From assembly GCA_030550235.1 (NCBI GenBank), contig JAUQPU010000001.1, positions 317,068 through 381,067 of the forward strand: a stretch of DNA of 64,000 nucleotides, given 5' to 3'. The position numbers were made by a program, and so were the translations under genes. Source of the DNA: Thermoproteota archaeon. Lineage in GTDB: Archaea; Thermoproteota; Nitrososphaeria_A; Caldarchaeales; Calditenuaceae. Position 1 is the first letter of the stretch. Every line of letters begins with the position of its first letter. The notes beneath the pieces are model-generated. The model had not been told where the DNA came from. It saw only the letters and a list, made by a program, of their open reading frames with translations, and made no database searches. This document shows, piece after piece, positions 46,487 to 56,522 of this stretch.

Positions 46487-47899
46487 ATGGCTGAGGGCGC
46501 CATCAATAAATGGCGCATTCTCTTAGGCCTGATTTCAGGCCTATTCATGGCATCCTTAGAAGGCACGATCGTGCCTATTGCGATGCCCCGAGCAGTACTG
46601 GAGCTCGGAGGCGAGTCCCTCTACAACTGGCCCATTACAGTCTTCATCTTCGCATCAACTGTCTCGATACCGGTCTGGGGCAGACTCTCCGACCTATATG
46701 GCCGTAGACTAATCTATAACACGGGGCTGGCAGTCTTTGCTGTAAGTTCTCTTTTATGCGGAGTATCTTGGAGGATGGAGTCGCTTATATTCTTCAGACT
46801 GCTGCAGGGGCTGGGCTCTGGGGCAGTCTTTGCCCTAACCTTCACAATCATCGGGGACCTATTCACTCTTGAGGAGAGGGGACGTGTAACTGGATATACC
46901 TCAACCGTCTGGGCTGTTGGAAGCATTCTTGGCCCACCGCTAGGCGGCGTTATCGTCGATGCGATTGGCTGGCGATGGGTCTACCTCATCAACATCCCTC
47001 CCGCGATGATTGCCCTCTTTATGGGTATGAGGGGGTTGAAAGGGCTTGCCGCCAGGAACCTGGATAGGAATCTCGACATAAAGGGCTTCATACTGTTTAC
47101 CCTCTTCGCCTCCTCTCTCCTCGTACTTATAGATGCCCCACTCTTGAATTGGCAGCTCCTTTCACTCACCGCATTGATAACTGTTGTTTCTGCCCCACTC
47201 CTCATCAGAGTCGAGCTTAGAGAGAGAACACCCTTCATCCCCTTCAAGCTCCTCGCCGAGAGGCTAAACTTCACACTCTTCACGCTAAACCTTGTGATAG
47301 GATTTGCGTTCTTCGGTACGGTAACAGTAATTCCCCCTCTACTCCAGTGGCTCTACGGTCTCCCACCAACAGAGGCCGGCCTGCTTATGGCGCCCTCAAC
47401 TCTGGGATGGGTCCTAGCTACGAACATCTCCTCGCGACTCATAGTCAGGTATGGCCCCGGGCCCCTGATCAAGACAGGTGTCATCCTCTTTATCGCGGCT
47501 CTTGTAATTCTAGTTATTGCCCATACCTCTACTCCCAGCCACCTGTTCCTAATACCTCCGCTAGTCATGATGGGCTCCTCTATGGGCTTGACGGTGCCCT
47601 CAACGCTAATTACAATCCAGACCATGGCCTCGCCTTCCGAGCTTGGATTTTTGACCTCTATCTTGACCTTCTTCAGGAGTTTCGGAGGCTCCATTGGCTC
47701 CCAGGCAATGTGGGCCCCTTACGCCCAGACACAGATTGCCGTGGGCGCGTTCGAGAACATATATTATCCGAGCATAGTCTCATTCGGAGCTGCGTTGACA
47801 TTATCAATGGTTAACCTCCCACTCGCATTCAGTATTAAGTGGCCTGATTTGAGGCTCGTAGAGATACAGAGGAAGCAGAGCCGTGAGACGAGAGTCTAA
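46487..47899 (+). CDS. MFS transporter, DHA2-like multidrug efflux type
   Basis: About 14 hydrophobic segments; GRLSDLYGRRLIYNTGLAVF, RLLQGLGSGAVFAL, GPPLGGVIVDAIGWRWVYLINIP. Confidence 0.93.
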   Translation: MAEGAINKWRILLGLISGLFMASLEGTIVPIAMPRAVLELGGESLYNWPITVFIFASTVSIPVWGRLSDLYGRRLIYNTGLAVFAVSSLLCGVSWRMESLIFFRLLQGLGSGAVFALTFTIIGDLFTLEERGRVTGYTSTVWAVGSILGPPLGGVIVDAIGWRWVYLINIPPAMIALFMGMRGLKGLAARNLDRNLDIKGFILFTLFASSLLVLIDAPLLNWQLLSLTALITVVSAPLLIRVELRERTPFIPFKLLAERLNFTLFTLNLVIGFAFFGTVTVIPPLLQWLYGLPPTEAGLLMAPSTLGWVLATNISSRLIVRYGPGPLIKTGVILFIAALVILVIAHTSTPSHLFLIPPLVMMGSSMGLTVPSTLITIQTMASPSELGFLTSILTFFRSFGGSIGSQAMWAPYAQTQIAVGAFENIYYPSIVSFGAALTLSMVNLPLAFSIKWPDLRLVEIQRKQSRETRV

Positions 47900-47985
47900 A
47901 AATAGTAGTGGCTCCCTCACCAAGTAGCCTTGTTATCCGAGGGAAGGGATGGAGAATTCCACCAATATAGATAAAGGATGGATAG

Positions 47986-48789
47986 ATGATGTGTCTAGAC
48001 CGAGACTTGACGGTTATACATGTCTTCGTGAAGCAGGTTCCAGACATCTCGACGCTAGAGTATGACCAGTCAAGCCTGGCCCCGAGGCTTGAGAAGGCTA
48101 CGCAGAGGCTGGGGGAGATAGACCTTGTGGCTTTAGAGGCTGCCGTGAGAATTAAGGAGAGCTTAGGAGGTGAAGTCGTTGTTCTCTCGGCCGGCTCTGG
48201 GGTGAGCGAGCTTGTCTTGCGGGAGGCCCTGGCTATGGGTGCTGATAAATGCTTCTACGTCAGCGACGAGAGGCTCTCCCGAGCTGACAGCTGGGTAACG
48301 GCAAACGTTCTCTCGAGGCTTTCACGAAGAGTGGGGAGTCCAGACCTGCTGCTTTGTGGTGAGGCCTCGTCTGACGAGGGGAACTACCAGCTTGGGCCAA
48401 GGCTCTCTGAGGCCCTTGCCATACCATGCGTGACCCATGCTGTTAAAGTTGAGCTTGACGGTAACGTCGCGCGTGTCAGGCGCGCCCTCGAGGATAGGGT
48501 TGAGACGCTTGAGTCCGCGCTTCCATTAATAGTCACAGCTAGTCTTGAGCTTGCCACGCCGAGGCTTCCAAGCCTCCTTATGATTAGGGCGGCCTCTAGA
48601 AAACCGCTAACGCGGATAGAGCTATCGGAGTTGGGCCTCAGCGAAGAGCTGGTCAAACCGTTGCTTGAGAGGGTCTCGGCCAGAATCTTGAAGACCACGC
48701 GGAGAAATATTGTATTGCAGGGCGAGCCCCGTGAGTGTGCTGAGAAGCTTGTTGAGAGTTTGGCTAGTGAGGGGGTGATTAGGGCTTGA
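47986..48789 (+). CDS. etfB: Electron transfer flavoprotein beta subunit
   Basis: VIHVFVKQVPD...DLVALEAAVRIKESLGGEVVVLSAG...REALAMGADKCFYVSD...CGEASSDEGNYQLGPRLSEAL. Confidence 0.93.
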   Translation: MMCLDRDLTVIHVFVKQVPDISTLEYDQSSLAPRLEKATQRLGEIDLVALEAAVRIKESLGGEVVVLSAGSGVSELVLREALAMGADKCFYVSDERLSRADSWVTANVLSRLSRRVGSPDLLLCGEASSDEGNYQLGPRLSEALAIPCVTHAVKVELDGNVARVRRALEDRVETLESALPLIVTASLELATPRLPSLLMIRAASRKPLTRIELSELGLSEELVKPLLERVSARILKTTRRNIVLQGEPRECAEKLVESLASEGVIRA

Positions 48790-49736
48790 GGCCTGTCTTG
48801 ATGGTGGCTGGCGATCTTGATGAGTTGCTGGAGCTTAGAGCTTTTATAGATTTGGTTGGAGCTTCGGATGCCAAGGCTCTGATTCCTGAAAACCTATTGA
48901 ATGATGGTAGACTCTCGACTTTGGGTCTGAGCCGGGTCTACTCTATCGAGGCCTTGGATGAGGCGCCCGCAGAGGCTCTCTCGACCACGGTCGCTGAGCT
49001 GGTGAGGAGGGATGGGCCAGGCATAGTTGTTGCGCCTTCGAAGAAGATATTCAGGGAGGTCTTCGCAAGGGCGGCTCAAAACCTCTCAGCACCCTGCGTG
49101 ACAGATTGCGTTGGGATTAGTCTTGTAGACGACCGGCTTGTTGTGGATAGACCCTTCCTTGGTGGGGGGTATATTGAGAGGCTTGCAGTAAGAAGGCTCC
49201 CTGTACTGTTGACTGTTCAGATGCAGGGGAGGAGGCCTTCCGCCAGAAAGGAGGAGGGCTTCGAGGCTGTGAGGCTGGGGAGGCTATCAGTTGAGGAAGG
49301 GACTTTGAGGCGTGTCTCGGTTGAGAGGAGTGCAAGAGGTGGGTCGGAGCTGGGGAAAGCCCGCGTGGTGGTCTCAGTTGGCCGCGGATTCAAGAGGAGA
49401 GAAGACCTGAAGCTTGCTGAAGAGCTGGCCCAACTACTTGAGGCGGAGCTGGCCTGCAGCAGGCCTATAGCGAGTGACCTGGGATGGATGCCTGAGGAGA
49501 AGCATGTTGGGCTCTCTGGCAAATGGATAAGCCCACAGTTATACATCGCTCTGGGAATATCAGGACAGGTCCAGCACATGGTAGGTGTCAGGAACTCGAG
49601 AGTAATCGTCGCCGTAAACAACGACGCCTCGGCGCCTATACACAAGGAGGCAGATTACTCCATACCGCTCGACCTCTATAAGTTTGTCCCTGCCCTAATC
49701 CAAGTTCTACGGGAGAGGAGGTCTCGTGCAGGGTGA
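48786..49736 (+). CDS. etfA: Electron transfer flavoprotein alpha subunit
   Basis: VSVGRGFKRREDLKLAEELAQLLEAELACSRPIASDLGWMPEEKHVGLSGKWISPQLYIALGISGQVQHMVGVRNSRVIVAVNNDASAPIHKEADYSI. Confidence 0.95.
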   Translation: MRPVLMVAGDLDELLELRAFIDLVGASDAKALIPENLLNDGRLSTLGLSRVYSIEALDEAPAEALSTTVAELVRRDGPGIVVAPSKKIFREVFARAAQNLSAPCVTDCVGISLVDDRLVVDRPFLGGGYIERLAVRRLPVLLTVQMQGRRPSARKEEGFEAVRLGRLSVEEGTLRRVSVERSARGGSELGKARVVVSVGRGFKRREDLKLAEELAQLLEAELACSRPIASDLGWMPEEKHVGLSGKWISPQLYIALGISGQVQHMVGVRNSRVIVAVNNDASAPIHKEADYSIPLDLYKFVPALIQVLRERRSRAG

Positions 49737-49771
49737 ATGGATATTAGACTGGTGGCAGGTGTCTGCCTAGG

Positions 49772-50602
49772 TTGAAGGTTGCATTTCAGGGGGAGAGGGG
49801 GGCATACAGCGAGGAGGCAGTGATACGTTACTTCGGCGAGAAGGCAGAGCCACAGCCACGGAAGACAATCTCAGCCGTCTTTATGAGCGTTGAGGCAGGT
49901 GAGGTGGATGCAGGCGTTGTACCAGTGGAAAATAGCATAGAGGGGAGTGTCGGCGAGTCTTACGACGCTCTATTGACAACGAGCCTAAAGGTGATTGGGG
50001 AGATCAACCTGAGAATCATCCACTGCCTAATCGGGCTGCCAGGGGCTAGGATTGAGAGTCTTAGAAAGGTCGTCTCACATCCCCAGGCCTTGGCCCAGTG
50101 CAGGGCATATATAGCCTCGCTCGGCCTCGAGCCGGTGAGTCACTACGACACAGCTGCGGCCGTCAGACTCTTGAAGGAGACAGGAGACGAGACCGTTGCG
50201 GCTATAGCGAGCGCTAGGGCTGCAGAGATTTATGGCATGGAGATTCTAGCCCGCGGTATAGAGGATTATGGGAGAAACTACACTAGGTTTCTTGTGATTG
50301 GGAGAAGTGAGCCTCCGAGGGCTGAGAAGGAGAAGACAAGCATAATCTTCTCCCTTCCACACAAGCCTGGGGCGCTGTATGAGGCGCTTGGAGCCTTCGC
50401 GAAGAGGGGGATAAACCTTACAAAGATAGAGTCGAGGCCGACGCGGGCAAGGCCTTGGCAGTACAACTTCTATGTCGACTTTGAGGGACATATAGGCGAT
50501 GATAGGGTCAGGGATGCGCTTTCTGAGCTGGCGACTAGGTCTATACTGTTGAAGGTCCTAGGCTCCTACCCTGCTTGGAACGAACCCGCCTCTGACAAAT
50601 AG
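49772..50602 (+). CDS. pheA: Prephenate dehydratase with C-terminal ACT domain
   Basis: VAFQGERGAYSEEAVIRYFG, VPVENSIEGSVGESYDALL, ACT domain KPGALYEALGAFAKRGINLTKIESRPTR; TTG start. Confidence 0.95.
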   Translation: MKVAFQGERGAYSEEAVIRYFGEKAEPQPRKTISAVFMSVEAGEVDAGVVPVENSIEGSVGESYDALLTTSLKVIGEINLRIIHCLIGLPGARIESLRKVVSHPQALAQCRAYIASLGLEPVSHYDTAAAVRLLKETGDETVAAIASARAAEIYGMEILARGIEDYGRNYTRFLVIGRSEPPRAEKEKTSIIFSLPHKPGALYEALGAFAKRGINLTKIESRPTRARPWQYNFYVDFEGHIGDDRVRDALSELATRSILLKVLGSYPAWNEPASDK

Positions 50603-50606
50603 ACAT

Positions 50607-52268
50607 CTAGATTATCCCGGCCTTAGAGAGGTTGAGCTCGCAGCAAGCCACAGGCATGTAGAGCCCGAAGTTCTCAAGCACGGCTGGGTGGACCTCGCCT
50701 ATGAAGCAGACCTCCACGCCATCCTTAATGAGAGCGGCTCCACGCCCAGGGATGAAGAACGGATAATCCCTAGCTGATAGGTCGTTGGAGATATCTAATA
50801 GGCGGAGAGCCTCCTCCAAGACTGACTTGGACTCGGAGAAGGATGCGGTGGAATGGCAGATTACGAATGCGAGGTGCTTCTCCCTGCGCGTCTTCTCGGG
50901 CGTCTCGTCGTCCCTGACAATTACATCTCCAATCTCGAAGAGGCGCTGCGGGTATGGGTTCTTCGAGTTGGTGGCTAGGTTTGAGAGGAGGCCAGGGATT
51001 AGAAGCTCTCTTAAACAATCGTAGAGTGTCGAGACTGGGTTCAAAATCTTCACGTCCGGCTCTTTAGGTATTAGCATCCACTTGAAGTCTCTCTCCGTGT
51101 TGGCTAGCGTGGTGTTGACCACTTCTGTGAAGCCCATGCTTAGCATGACATGTCTCAAGATATCGGAGGTCCTAGAGGACGCGAGAAGTGCCCCTAGGCC
51201 AGGGGTATCGGGTAGGATTGGTTCGAGGTTCTGATAACCTATACCTATCGCGACATCCTCCACCAGGTCGACCTGATGCAATATGTCTACCCTGTAGGGA
51301 GGAACCTCAACAATAATCTTCCCACGCGAGACCCTAGCGTCTAGCCTAGCCCTCCGCAATGCGTTTACAATCTCTCTCACAGGCATATCCAGGCCAATTA
51401 ACCTAGATACGAGGCTGGGGTCGAGCACCCACCTCCTCTTTAAGAGGTCTGGCGTGTAGACCCTCCTCCGCCTCCCCTCATAGGCCACGAGAGTTTTATA
51501 GGCTACGCCACCTAGGTCTATCAATGCTGTGACAAGAATGTTTAGAGCCTGGTTGACCGCCCTCTCATCGGTGCCTGTCACGTCTATGAATATCTCCTTC
51601 ACACCAGCCCTCAGCTCAGTTAGTGAAGAGTTGATGATTGGTGGGAAGGAGAGGATGTTACCCCTGCTATCCTGTATTATTGGGACGAGCTCCTTACCCT
51701 CCAGTATCCAGGAATATTTTCTACCGGTAGGGTGTTCAGAGAGTATCTGTTGTGGGGTCATCTCCTCATAGGAGTCGAGTGGGATGAAGCGTATCTCTGT
51801 TGGGCCAACTGCCCGATAGAGGAATGGAGGCCTGATCTTAGAGTAATCGTGGAGGCCTATCGCAACTTTACGCCTATCTCGCCCAAGTATCCAGTGGAGG
51901 TCCTCCTGCAGGCCCACCAAATCCGCAATGTCCTCCCCACTAAGGTTTAGGGAGCGGACTAGGGCACAGGCGATAAAAGGCCTCACAGCCTCGACGCTCC
52001 TTTCAGCCCTCACCACTATTCTGGAGGCCCTCGCATGATACTTCCCCGCACCCAACTCCAGGGCCAGCAAGCCCCTCACGGCCCTCGCGATGGTTATGTG
52101 GCTTCCGAAGTCGGGCCTGTTCGGATTATACTCGACCTTAACCTCAGCCTCTCCAACCTCCTCAACAGACATTCCAAGCGCAGCCGCCAGGTCTGCTATC
52201 TGCTGAGGAGTCAACTGAACTCCAACAAGCCTCGACAGCCTATCAACACTCAGCGTAACAGCCGGCAT
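50607..52268 (-). CDS. pheT: Phenylalanyl-tRNA synthetase beta subunit
   Basis: MPAVTLSVDRLSRLVGVQLTPQQIADLAAALGMSVEEV...VEYNPNRPDFGS...GFTEVVNTTLANTERDF. Confidence 0.95.
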   Translation of the reverse strand: MPAVTLSVDRLSRLVGVQLTPQQIADLAAALGMSVEEVGEAEVKVEYNPNRPDFGSHITIARAVRGLLALELGAGKYHARASRIVVRAERSVEAVRPFIACALVRSLNLSGEDIADLVGLQEDLHWILGRDRRKVAIGLHDYSKIRPPFLYRAVGPTEIRFIPLDSYEEMTPQQILSEHPTGRKYSWILEGKELVPIIQDSRGNILSFPPIINSSLTELRAGVKEIFIDVTGTDERAVNQALNILVTALIDLGGVAYKTLVAYEGRRRRVYTPDLLKRRWVLDPSLVSRLIGLDMPVREIVNALRRARLDARVSRGKIIVEVPPYRVDILHQVDLVEDVAIGIGYQNLEPILPDTPGLGALLASSRTSDILRHVMLSMGFTEVVNTTLANTERDFKWMLIPKEPDVKILNPVSTLYDCLRELLIPGLLSNLATNSKNPYPQRLFEIGDVIVRDDETPEKTRREKHLAFVICHSTASFSESKSVLEEALRLLDISNDLSARDYPFFIPGRGAALIKDGVEVCFIGEVHPAVLENFGLYMPVACCELNLSKAGII

Positions 52269-52271
52269 AGG

Positions 52272-53828
52272 CTAGAAGCTCACCCTTAACCTCTCAAGCT
52301 TTAGTGGGTTGAAGCTATAGAGCCATCTAAGGTCGTTCTGATAGAGTATCCTGGCGTCGTTTACGTCGAGTAATAGCAGGGCGAGCCGCTCAAGCCCCAG
52401 ACCCCATGCAAGGACAGGCTCACTGACTTCCAATGGCAGTGTAACCTCTGGCCTAAAGATACCCATGCCCCCAAGCTCAACCCAGCTCCCTCTCCTCTCG
52501 ACATATACATCCACTTCAGCCGAGGGCTCGGTGTAAGGGAAGTAGCTGGGCCTGAATCTAACCTTTTTAAGCCCCAGCCGGGAGTAGAACTCCCGTATGA
52601 GCCCCATAAGCTGTCTGAGATTCGCGGACTTGTCGACAAGTATACCCTCCACCTGATGGAACTCAGCCAGTCTCCTCCAGTCAACTCTCTCATTACGATA
52701 GACCCTATCGATTGTGAATACCTTCAGGGGCCTCTTGGAGCTCTGGGCCAGGTGTCTTATCGTGGTGGCTGTTGTGTGTGTTCTTAAGACGAGGCGTGAA
52801 GCCTCCTCAATGCTCCACTCGTATCCCCAGCCTCTTGAACCAGTCTCGCCCCCGTCTCGATGAACCCTACCGACTATGGCTGAGAGCTCTTTGGGGGGGT
52901 CACCCTTAGCTGGTGTGGCGAGATAGAATGTGTCGTGCATCTCCCTAGCTGGGTGGTCCTGGGGCTGGAAGAGGGCGTCAAAGTTCCAGAAGGCGAGCTC
53001 CACAAGCGGGCCTTGAACCTCCTCAAACCCAAGCTCAATAAAAATAGACTTGACCAGTTGTATGAGGTATGTGAGAGGGTGCGGCCTCGGAGCCTGGAAT
53101 GCCTTAACAGGCGTAGTGACATCATATCTTCTAAACCCTCTCTCCCTCCAAGCCCCACTACTAATTAGCTCGGGGGTCAGTTGAGATATCTCCTCCGTCT
53201 CCTCCAGCAGCTCTGGGGAGAGGCTCAAAGCCTTCTTTGTAGGTGTAAGAATGTATCTGGTCACCTCGTTTATCCTTAATATCCTAGGCCTCCGGCCCAG
53301 CCTTTCGCAGGCCTTTTGTAGGGGGCCCATGTCCTCGAGATTCGCAGCGCCCCTCTTCAAAACCTCCAACACAAGCTCCTCATCGGTCTTTGAGTCGGGG
53401 TATCTCTCCAGGCGGAACCTAACTTCGTTATCAGACTTGGAGACTGTAATCCACCCATTTCTCTTTGCCCATATGATTCCTATGTTTAGTTCATTCTTAT
53501 CCAAGATTCCCATCGCCTCTATCTGCGCGAGAGTAGCCTCTCCACCCATCGACCTCAGAGCATCGACCAGTCTCCTCTCCGGCAGTCCCTTCTCAACAAA
53601 TACAAGACCCTCCTCCCCCAGAGTCGCAACATGCGTCACAGAAGCTTTTGAGGACTCAGCCAAACCCTTCTCAGCCAGCCACTCAGCAGACTTCGCCACA
53701 GCACCCACATTCACCCCTAGCCTCGCAGCAACCTCATCAAAGCCAAGAGGCCCCTCTGAAAGAATCAGGCTAAGAACACGCTTCTCGAGCGGATGCAGCT
53801 CTATATTCTCAGCTCCTTGCCTCGACAT
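52272..53828 (-). CDS. pheS: Phenylalanyl-tRNA synthetase alpha subunit
   Basis: RPHPLTYLIQLVKSIFIELGFEEVQGP...LRTHTTATTIRHLA...FHQVEGILVD...GGMGIFRPEVTLPL, class II aaRS motifs. Confidence 0.95.
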   Translation of the reverse strand: MSRQGAENIELHPLEKRVLSLILSEGPLGFDEVAARLGVNVGAVAKSAEWLAEKGLAESSKASVTHVATLGEEGLVFVEKGLPERRLVDALRSMGGEATLAQIEAMGILDKNELNIGIIWAKRNGWITVSKSDNEVRFRLERYPDSKTDEELVLEVLKRGAANLEDMGPLQKACERLGRRPRILRINEVTRYILTPTKKALSLSPELLEETEEISQLTPELISSGAWRERGFRRYDVTTPVKAFQAPRPHPLTYLIQLVKSIFIELGFEEVQGPLVELAFWNFDALFQPQDHPAREMHDTFYLATPAKGDPPKELSAIVGRVHRDGGETGSRGWGYEWSIEEASRLVLRTHTTATTIRHLAQSSKRPLKVFTIDRVYRNERVDWRRLAEFHQVEGILVDKSANLRQLMGLIREFYSRLGLKKVRFRPSYFPYTEPSAEVDVYVERRGSWVELGGMGIFRPEVTLPLEVSEPVLAWGLGLERLALLLLDVNDARILYQNDLRWLYSFNPLKLERLRVSF

Positions 53829-53916
53829 GAAGCCAAAAACACAGGACTCAGCCTCTTAACATAGTTTATTCAAGACAAGACATGTTTTTAACCCCTCGTG
53901 CCACTGAGCTAGGGGA

Positions 53917-54444
53917 TTGGAGAGACCTAGACTTAAAGCTGTCCTGACTGAGGATCTCAGATGTAGGGTAGTTGGGGGGGATATTGAAGGTCTTGTGGCA
54001 AAGGGTTTTGGGGAGCTCACGGATGGCCAGTTGACGCTTTGGCCGGAGGAGTCACTCTACCTACTTGAGAGGAATGCCCTTAGCCTTACTGACAAGGATG
54101 GCACCCCCCTAGACTTCAAGAGCTACCTTGAACTACTCACAAAGGAGAGACCAGGCTTCTGGCCCCTATATGTCATCTACCGAGACCTGAGAAGGAGTGG
54201 AAGAATAGTGAAGAAGGGCTTCGGAGGAATGCTGAAATATAGGCTCTACGAGCCTTCAATGAGAGAAGCTTCAAAATACATCGTCCTCCCATTCCCAGAG
54301 GGCTCAACGCTAAGTATTGAGGAGCTCGTTAAGTCGGTGAGACAGGTTATGAGAAAAGGGAAGATACTAATCATCGCAGTACTGGAGAGGAGGGGCGAGG
54401 TGATTTACTACTCATGCTCGGACACGAATCTCTCAAACATCTGA
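53917..54444 (+). CDS. endA: tRNA-intron endonuclease EndA-like subunit (catalytic His apparently lost)
   Basis: VIYRDLRRSGRIVKKGFGGMLKYRLYEPSMREASKYIVLPFPEGSTLSIEELVKSVRQVMRKGKILIIAVLERRGEVIYYSC. Confidence 0.85.
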   Translation: MERPRLKAVLTEDLRCRVVGGDIEGLVAKGFGELTDGQLTLWPEESLYLLERNALSLTDKDGTPLDFKSYLELLTKERPGFWPLYVIYRDLRRSGRIVKKGFGGMLKYRLYEPSMREASKYIVLPFPEGSTLSIEELVKSVRQVMRKGKILIIAVLERRGEVIYYSCSDTNLSNI

Positions 54445-55277
54445 GGCTTAAGGGCTTCGTCAGGATAACCAGGCCTTTCAACGGCTTGATGATGGTCTTC
54501 GCAGTCTATGTAGGATACTATGTCCAGAGTAGTAGAGTCCCTGAACCACTAGAGGGTCTGCTGGCCACCGTCACGGCCTACGCCCTCTCAGCCTCCTCGA
54601 TGGTTGTCAACGACATCATAGACAGGGAAATAGATACTGTTAATAATCCAAGCCGTCCCATACCCTCAGGCCTGATTAAAGTCTCAGAAGCACTCATCCT
54701 CTCGTTTCTCCTAGGGGCTGCAGGCATAGTCTCCTCAGCGATACTTGGACACATGACGTTGATTGTTGCAGCTTTTTTCTACTCACTCGCCCTACTCTAC
54801 AACACTATTCTGAAGAGGACCGGTCTGCTCGGAAACGTCGCTGTGAGCGCCACGATAGCTGCACCCTACATTTACGGCGCAGTCCTCTCTGAGGAAGCAG
54901 TCGACATCTCAGTCGCCATCATAGCCACCATGTCCTTCCTAGCCGGTATGGGGAGAGAAATTGTTAAGGGTATATCAGACGTGGAGGGTGATAGGAGACG
55001 CGGGGTCATGACCTTCGCCATCACGCATGGTGAGAGGGCTGCAGCGAGACTGGGGGCCGCTCTCGTCTTCACAGCGGTAGCCATCAGCCCCCTGCCAGTA
55101 GCTATCGGGGCCATGAGTCCACTCTACATCCCACCAGTCTTAGCCGCCGACATCGGCTTCACATACTCGAACATCAGGTTATTGAGAGATCCGTCGAGGA
55201 GCAGCAAGATAAAGGGAGAGTATCTGCTTTGGATGTTCACTGGCCTGGTAGGGTTCCTCTTAGGGGCCTATAAGTAA
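54414..55277 (+). CDS. UbiA-family prenyltransferase, probable geranylgeranylglycerol-phosphate geranylgeranyltransferase
   Basis: RITRPFNGLMMVFAVYVGYYV...VVNDIIDREIDTVNNPSRPIPSG...REIVKGISDVEGDRRRGVMTFAI. Confidence 0.9.
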   Translation: MLGHESLKHLRLKGFVRITRPFNGLMMVFAVYVGYYVQSSRVPEPLEGLLATVTAYALSASSMVVNDIIDREIDTVNNPSRPIPSGLIKVSEALILSFLLGAAGIVSSAILGHMTLIVAAFFYSLALLYNTILKRTGLLGNVAVSATIAAPYIYGAVLSEEAVDISVAIIATMSFLAGMGREIVKGISDVEGDRRRGVMTFAITHGERAAARLGAALVFTAVAISPLPVAIGAMSPLYIPPVLAADIGFTYSNIRLLRDPSRSSKIKGEYLLWMFTGLVGFLLGAYK

Positions 55278-55328
55278 CTCCCTGAGAAACCATGATATAC
55301 CGGAGAGGAGAGGTGTGGATAGCTAGTT

Positions 55329-56522
55329 TTGAAGCTGATTAAAGACCCCGTCCACGGTTATATCGCTCTCTCAGACTGGGAGCTCAGCATTATCGATACC
55401 CTTGCAGTTCAGAGGCTCCGGAGGATAGGTCAACTGCCACTCGCCTACCTAGTGTATCCGGGCGCTCGTCACTCCCGCTTCGACCACTCCCTCGGCTCAA
55501 TGGTGCTGGCAGAGGAGTTTTCAAAGAGCCTCGGCTTAGAAGAAGATGAGAAACGCCTCTTTAAAGCAGCCGCTCTACTACACGACGTTGGGCATCCCCC
55601 ATTCTCTCACCTTTTCGAAGAGTTCCTCATAGAGAAAGGGACCACACATGAGGCGATTGGCCGAAAAATAATATCCGGTGAGCATGAGTTGAGACGAGCC
55701 ATCGAGGAGGCGGGCATAGACGTCGAGGAGCTTTTGAGGCTCCTTGAGGGTGGGCACAGGCTGAGTAAGCTAATCTCCGGGCCGATAGATGTCGATAGGC
55801 TGGACTTCCTCCTCCGCGATTCATACTTCACAGGCGCGACCTATGGTGTTATTGATGTGAGGCGGCTCATCTATTTGACGACAATTGAGGAAGGGGAGGT
55901 CTGCATAGATGAGAGGGGAAGAGGTGTTTTGGAGGAGCTCGCGGTGGCGAGACTGCACTCCTTCCTCAACATATATTTCCACCACGCGGTCAGGGCAGCC
56001 CAGCTCCAGCTCCTAAGAGCAGCAGAGGAGCATGGCGAGGAGCTTACAGCCATAGCCCAGCTTCCTTTGAACCAATACCTCGAGCTCGACGATTTCACAG
56101 TCTGGTGCATGCTAAAAAACAACCCAAAATCGAGGAGGAGAATCGAGGCTCTTTCTAGGAGAATACTCCCCAAGATGATTTTAGAGGGTGAGGCAGAGGC
56201 CCCCCATATCTCCGACCTGTCGGGCGTGAAGAGAAGGGAGCTTGAGACTGAGCTGGCGGATGCACTTAAACTGCCAGAGGACATGGTCTACCTCGACTCC
56301 TCAGTCATACCCCCACTAACTAAGTATGGACCGTCTGAGCTGATGATAAGACTAAGGGGAGGTAGGGAGAAGCGCGAGGCCAAGTCACGTGTAATTGAGA
56401 TGACCTCAAAGCCCGTATTCATTGTCAGAGTCTACGTCGAGAGAGGTGTGGGAGAATATGATACTCTGAGTGAAAGGGCTCGGAGATTCTTCATAAGCCG
56501 AGGGCTAGCCGGCGCCGCATAA
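55329..56522 (+). CDS. HD-domain phosphohydrolase (dGTPase-like)
   Basis: IKDPVHGYIALSDWELSIIDTLAVQRLRRIGQLPLAYLVYPGARHSRFDHSLGSM, ALLHDVGHPPFSH, GPIDVDRLDFLLRDSYFTGA; TTG start. Confidence 0.93.
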   Translation: MKLIKDPVHGYIALSDWELSIIDTLAVQRLRRIGQLPLAYLVYPGARHSRFDHSLGSMVLAEEFSKSLGLEEDEKRLFKAAALLHDVGHPPFSHLFEEFLIEKGTTHEAIGRKIISGEHELRRAIEEAGIDVEELLRLLEGGHRLSKLISGPIDVDRLDFLLRDSYFTGATYGVIDVRRLIYLTTIEEGEVCIDERGRGVLEELAVARLHSFLNIYFHHAVRAAQLQLLRAAEEHGEELTAIAQLPLNQYLELDDFTVWCMLKNNPKSRRRIEALSRRILPKMILEGEAEAPHISDLSGVKRRELETELADALKLPEDMVYLDSSVIPPLTKYGPSELMIRLRGGREKREAKSRVIEMTSKPVFIVRVYVERGVGEYDTLSERARRFFISRGLAGAA

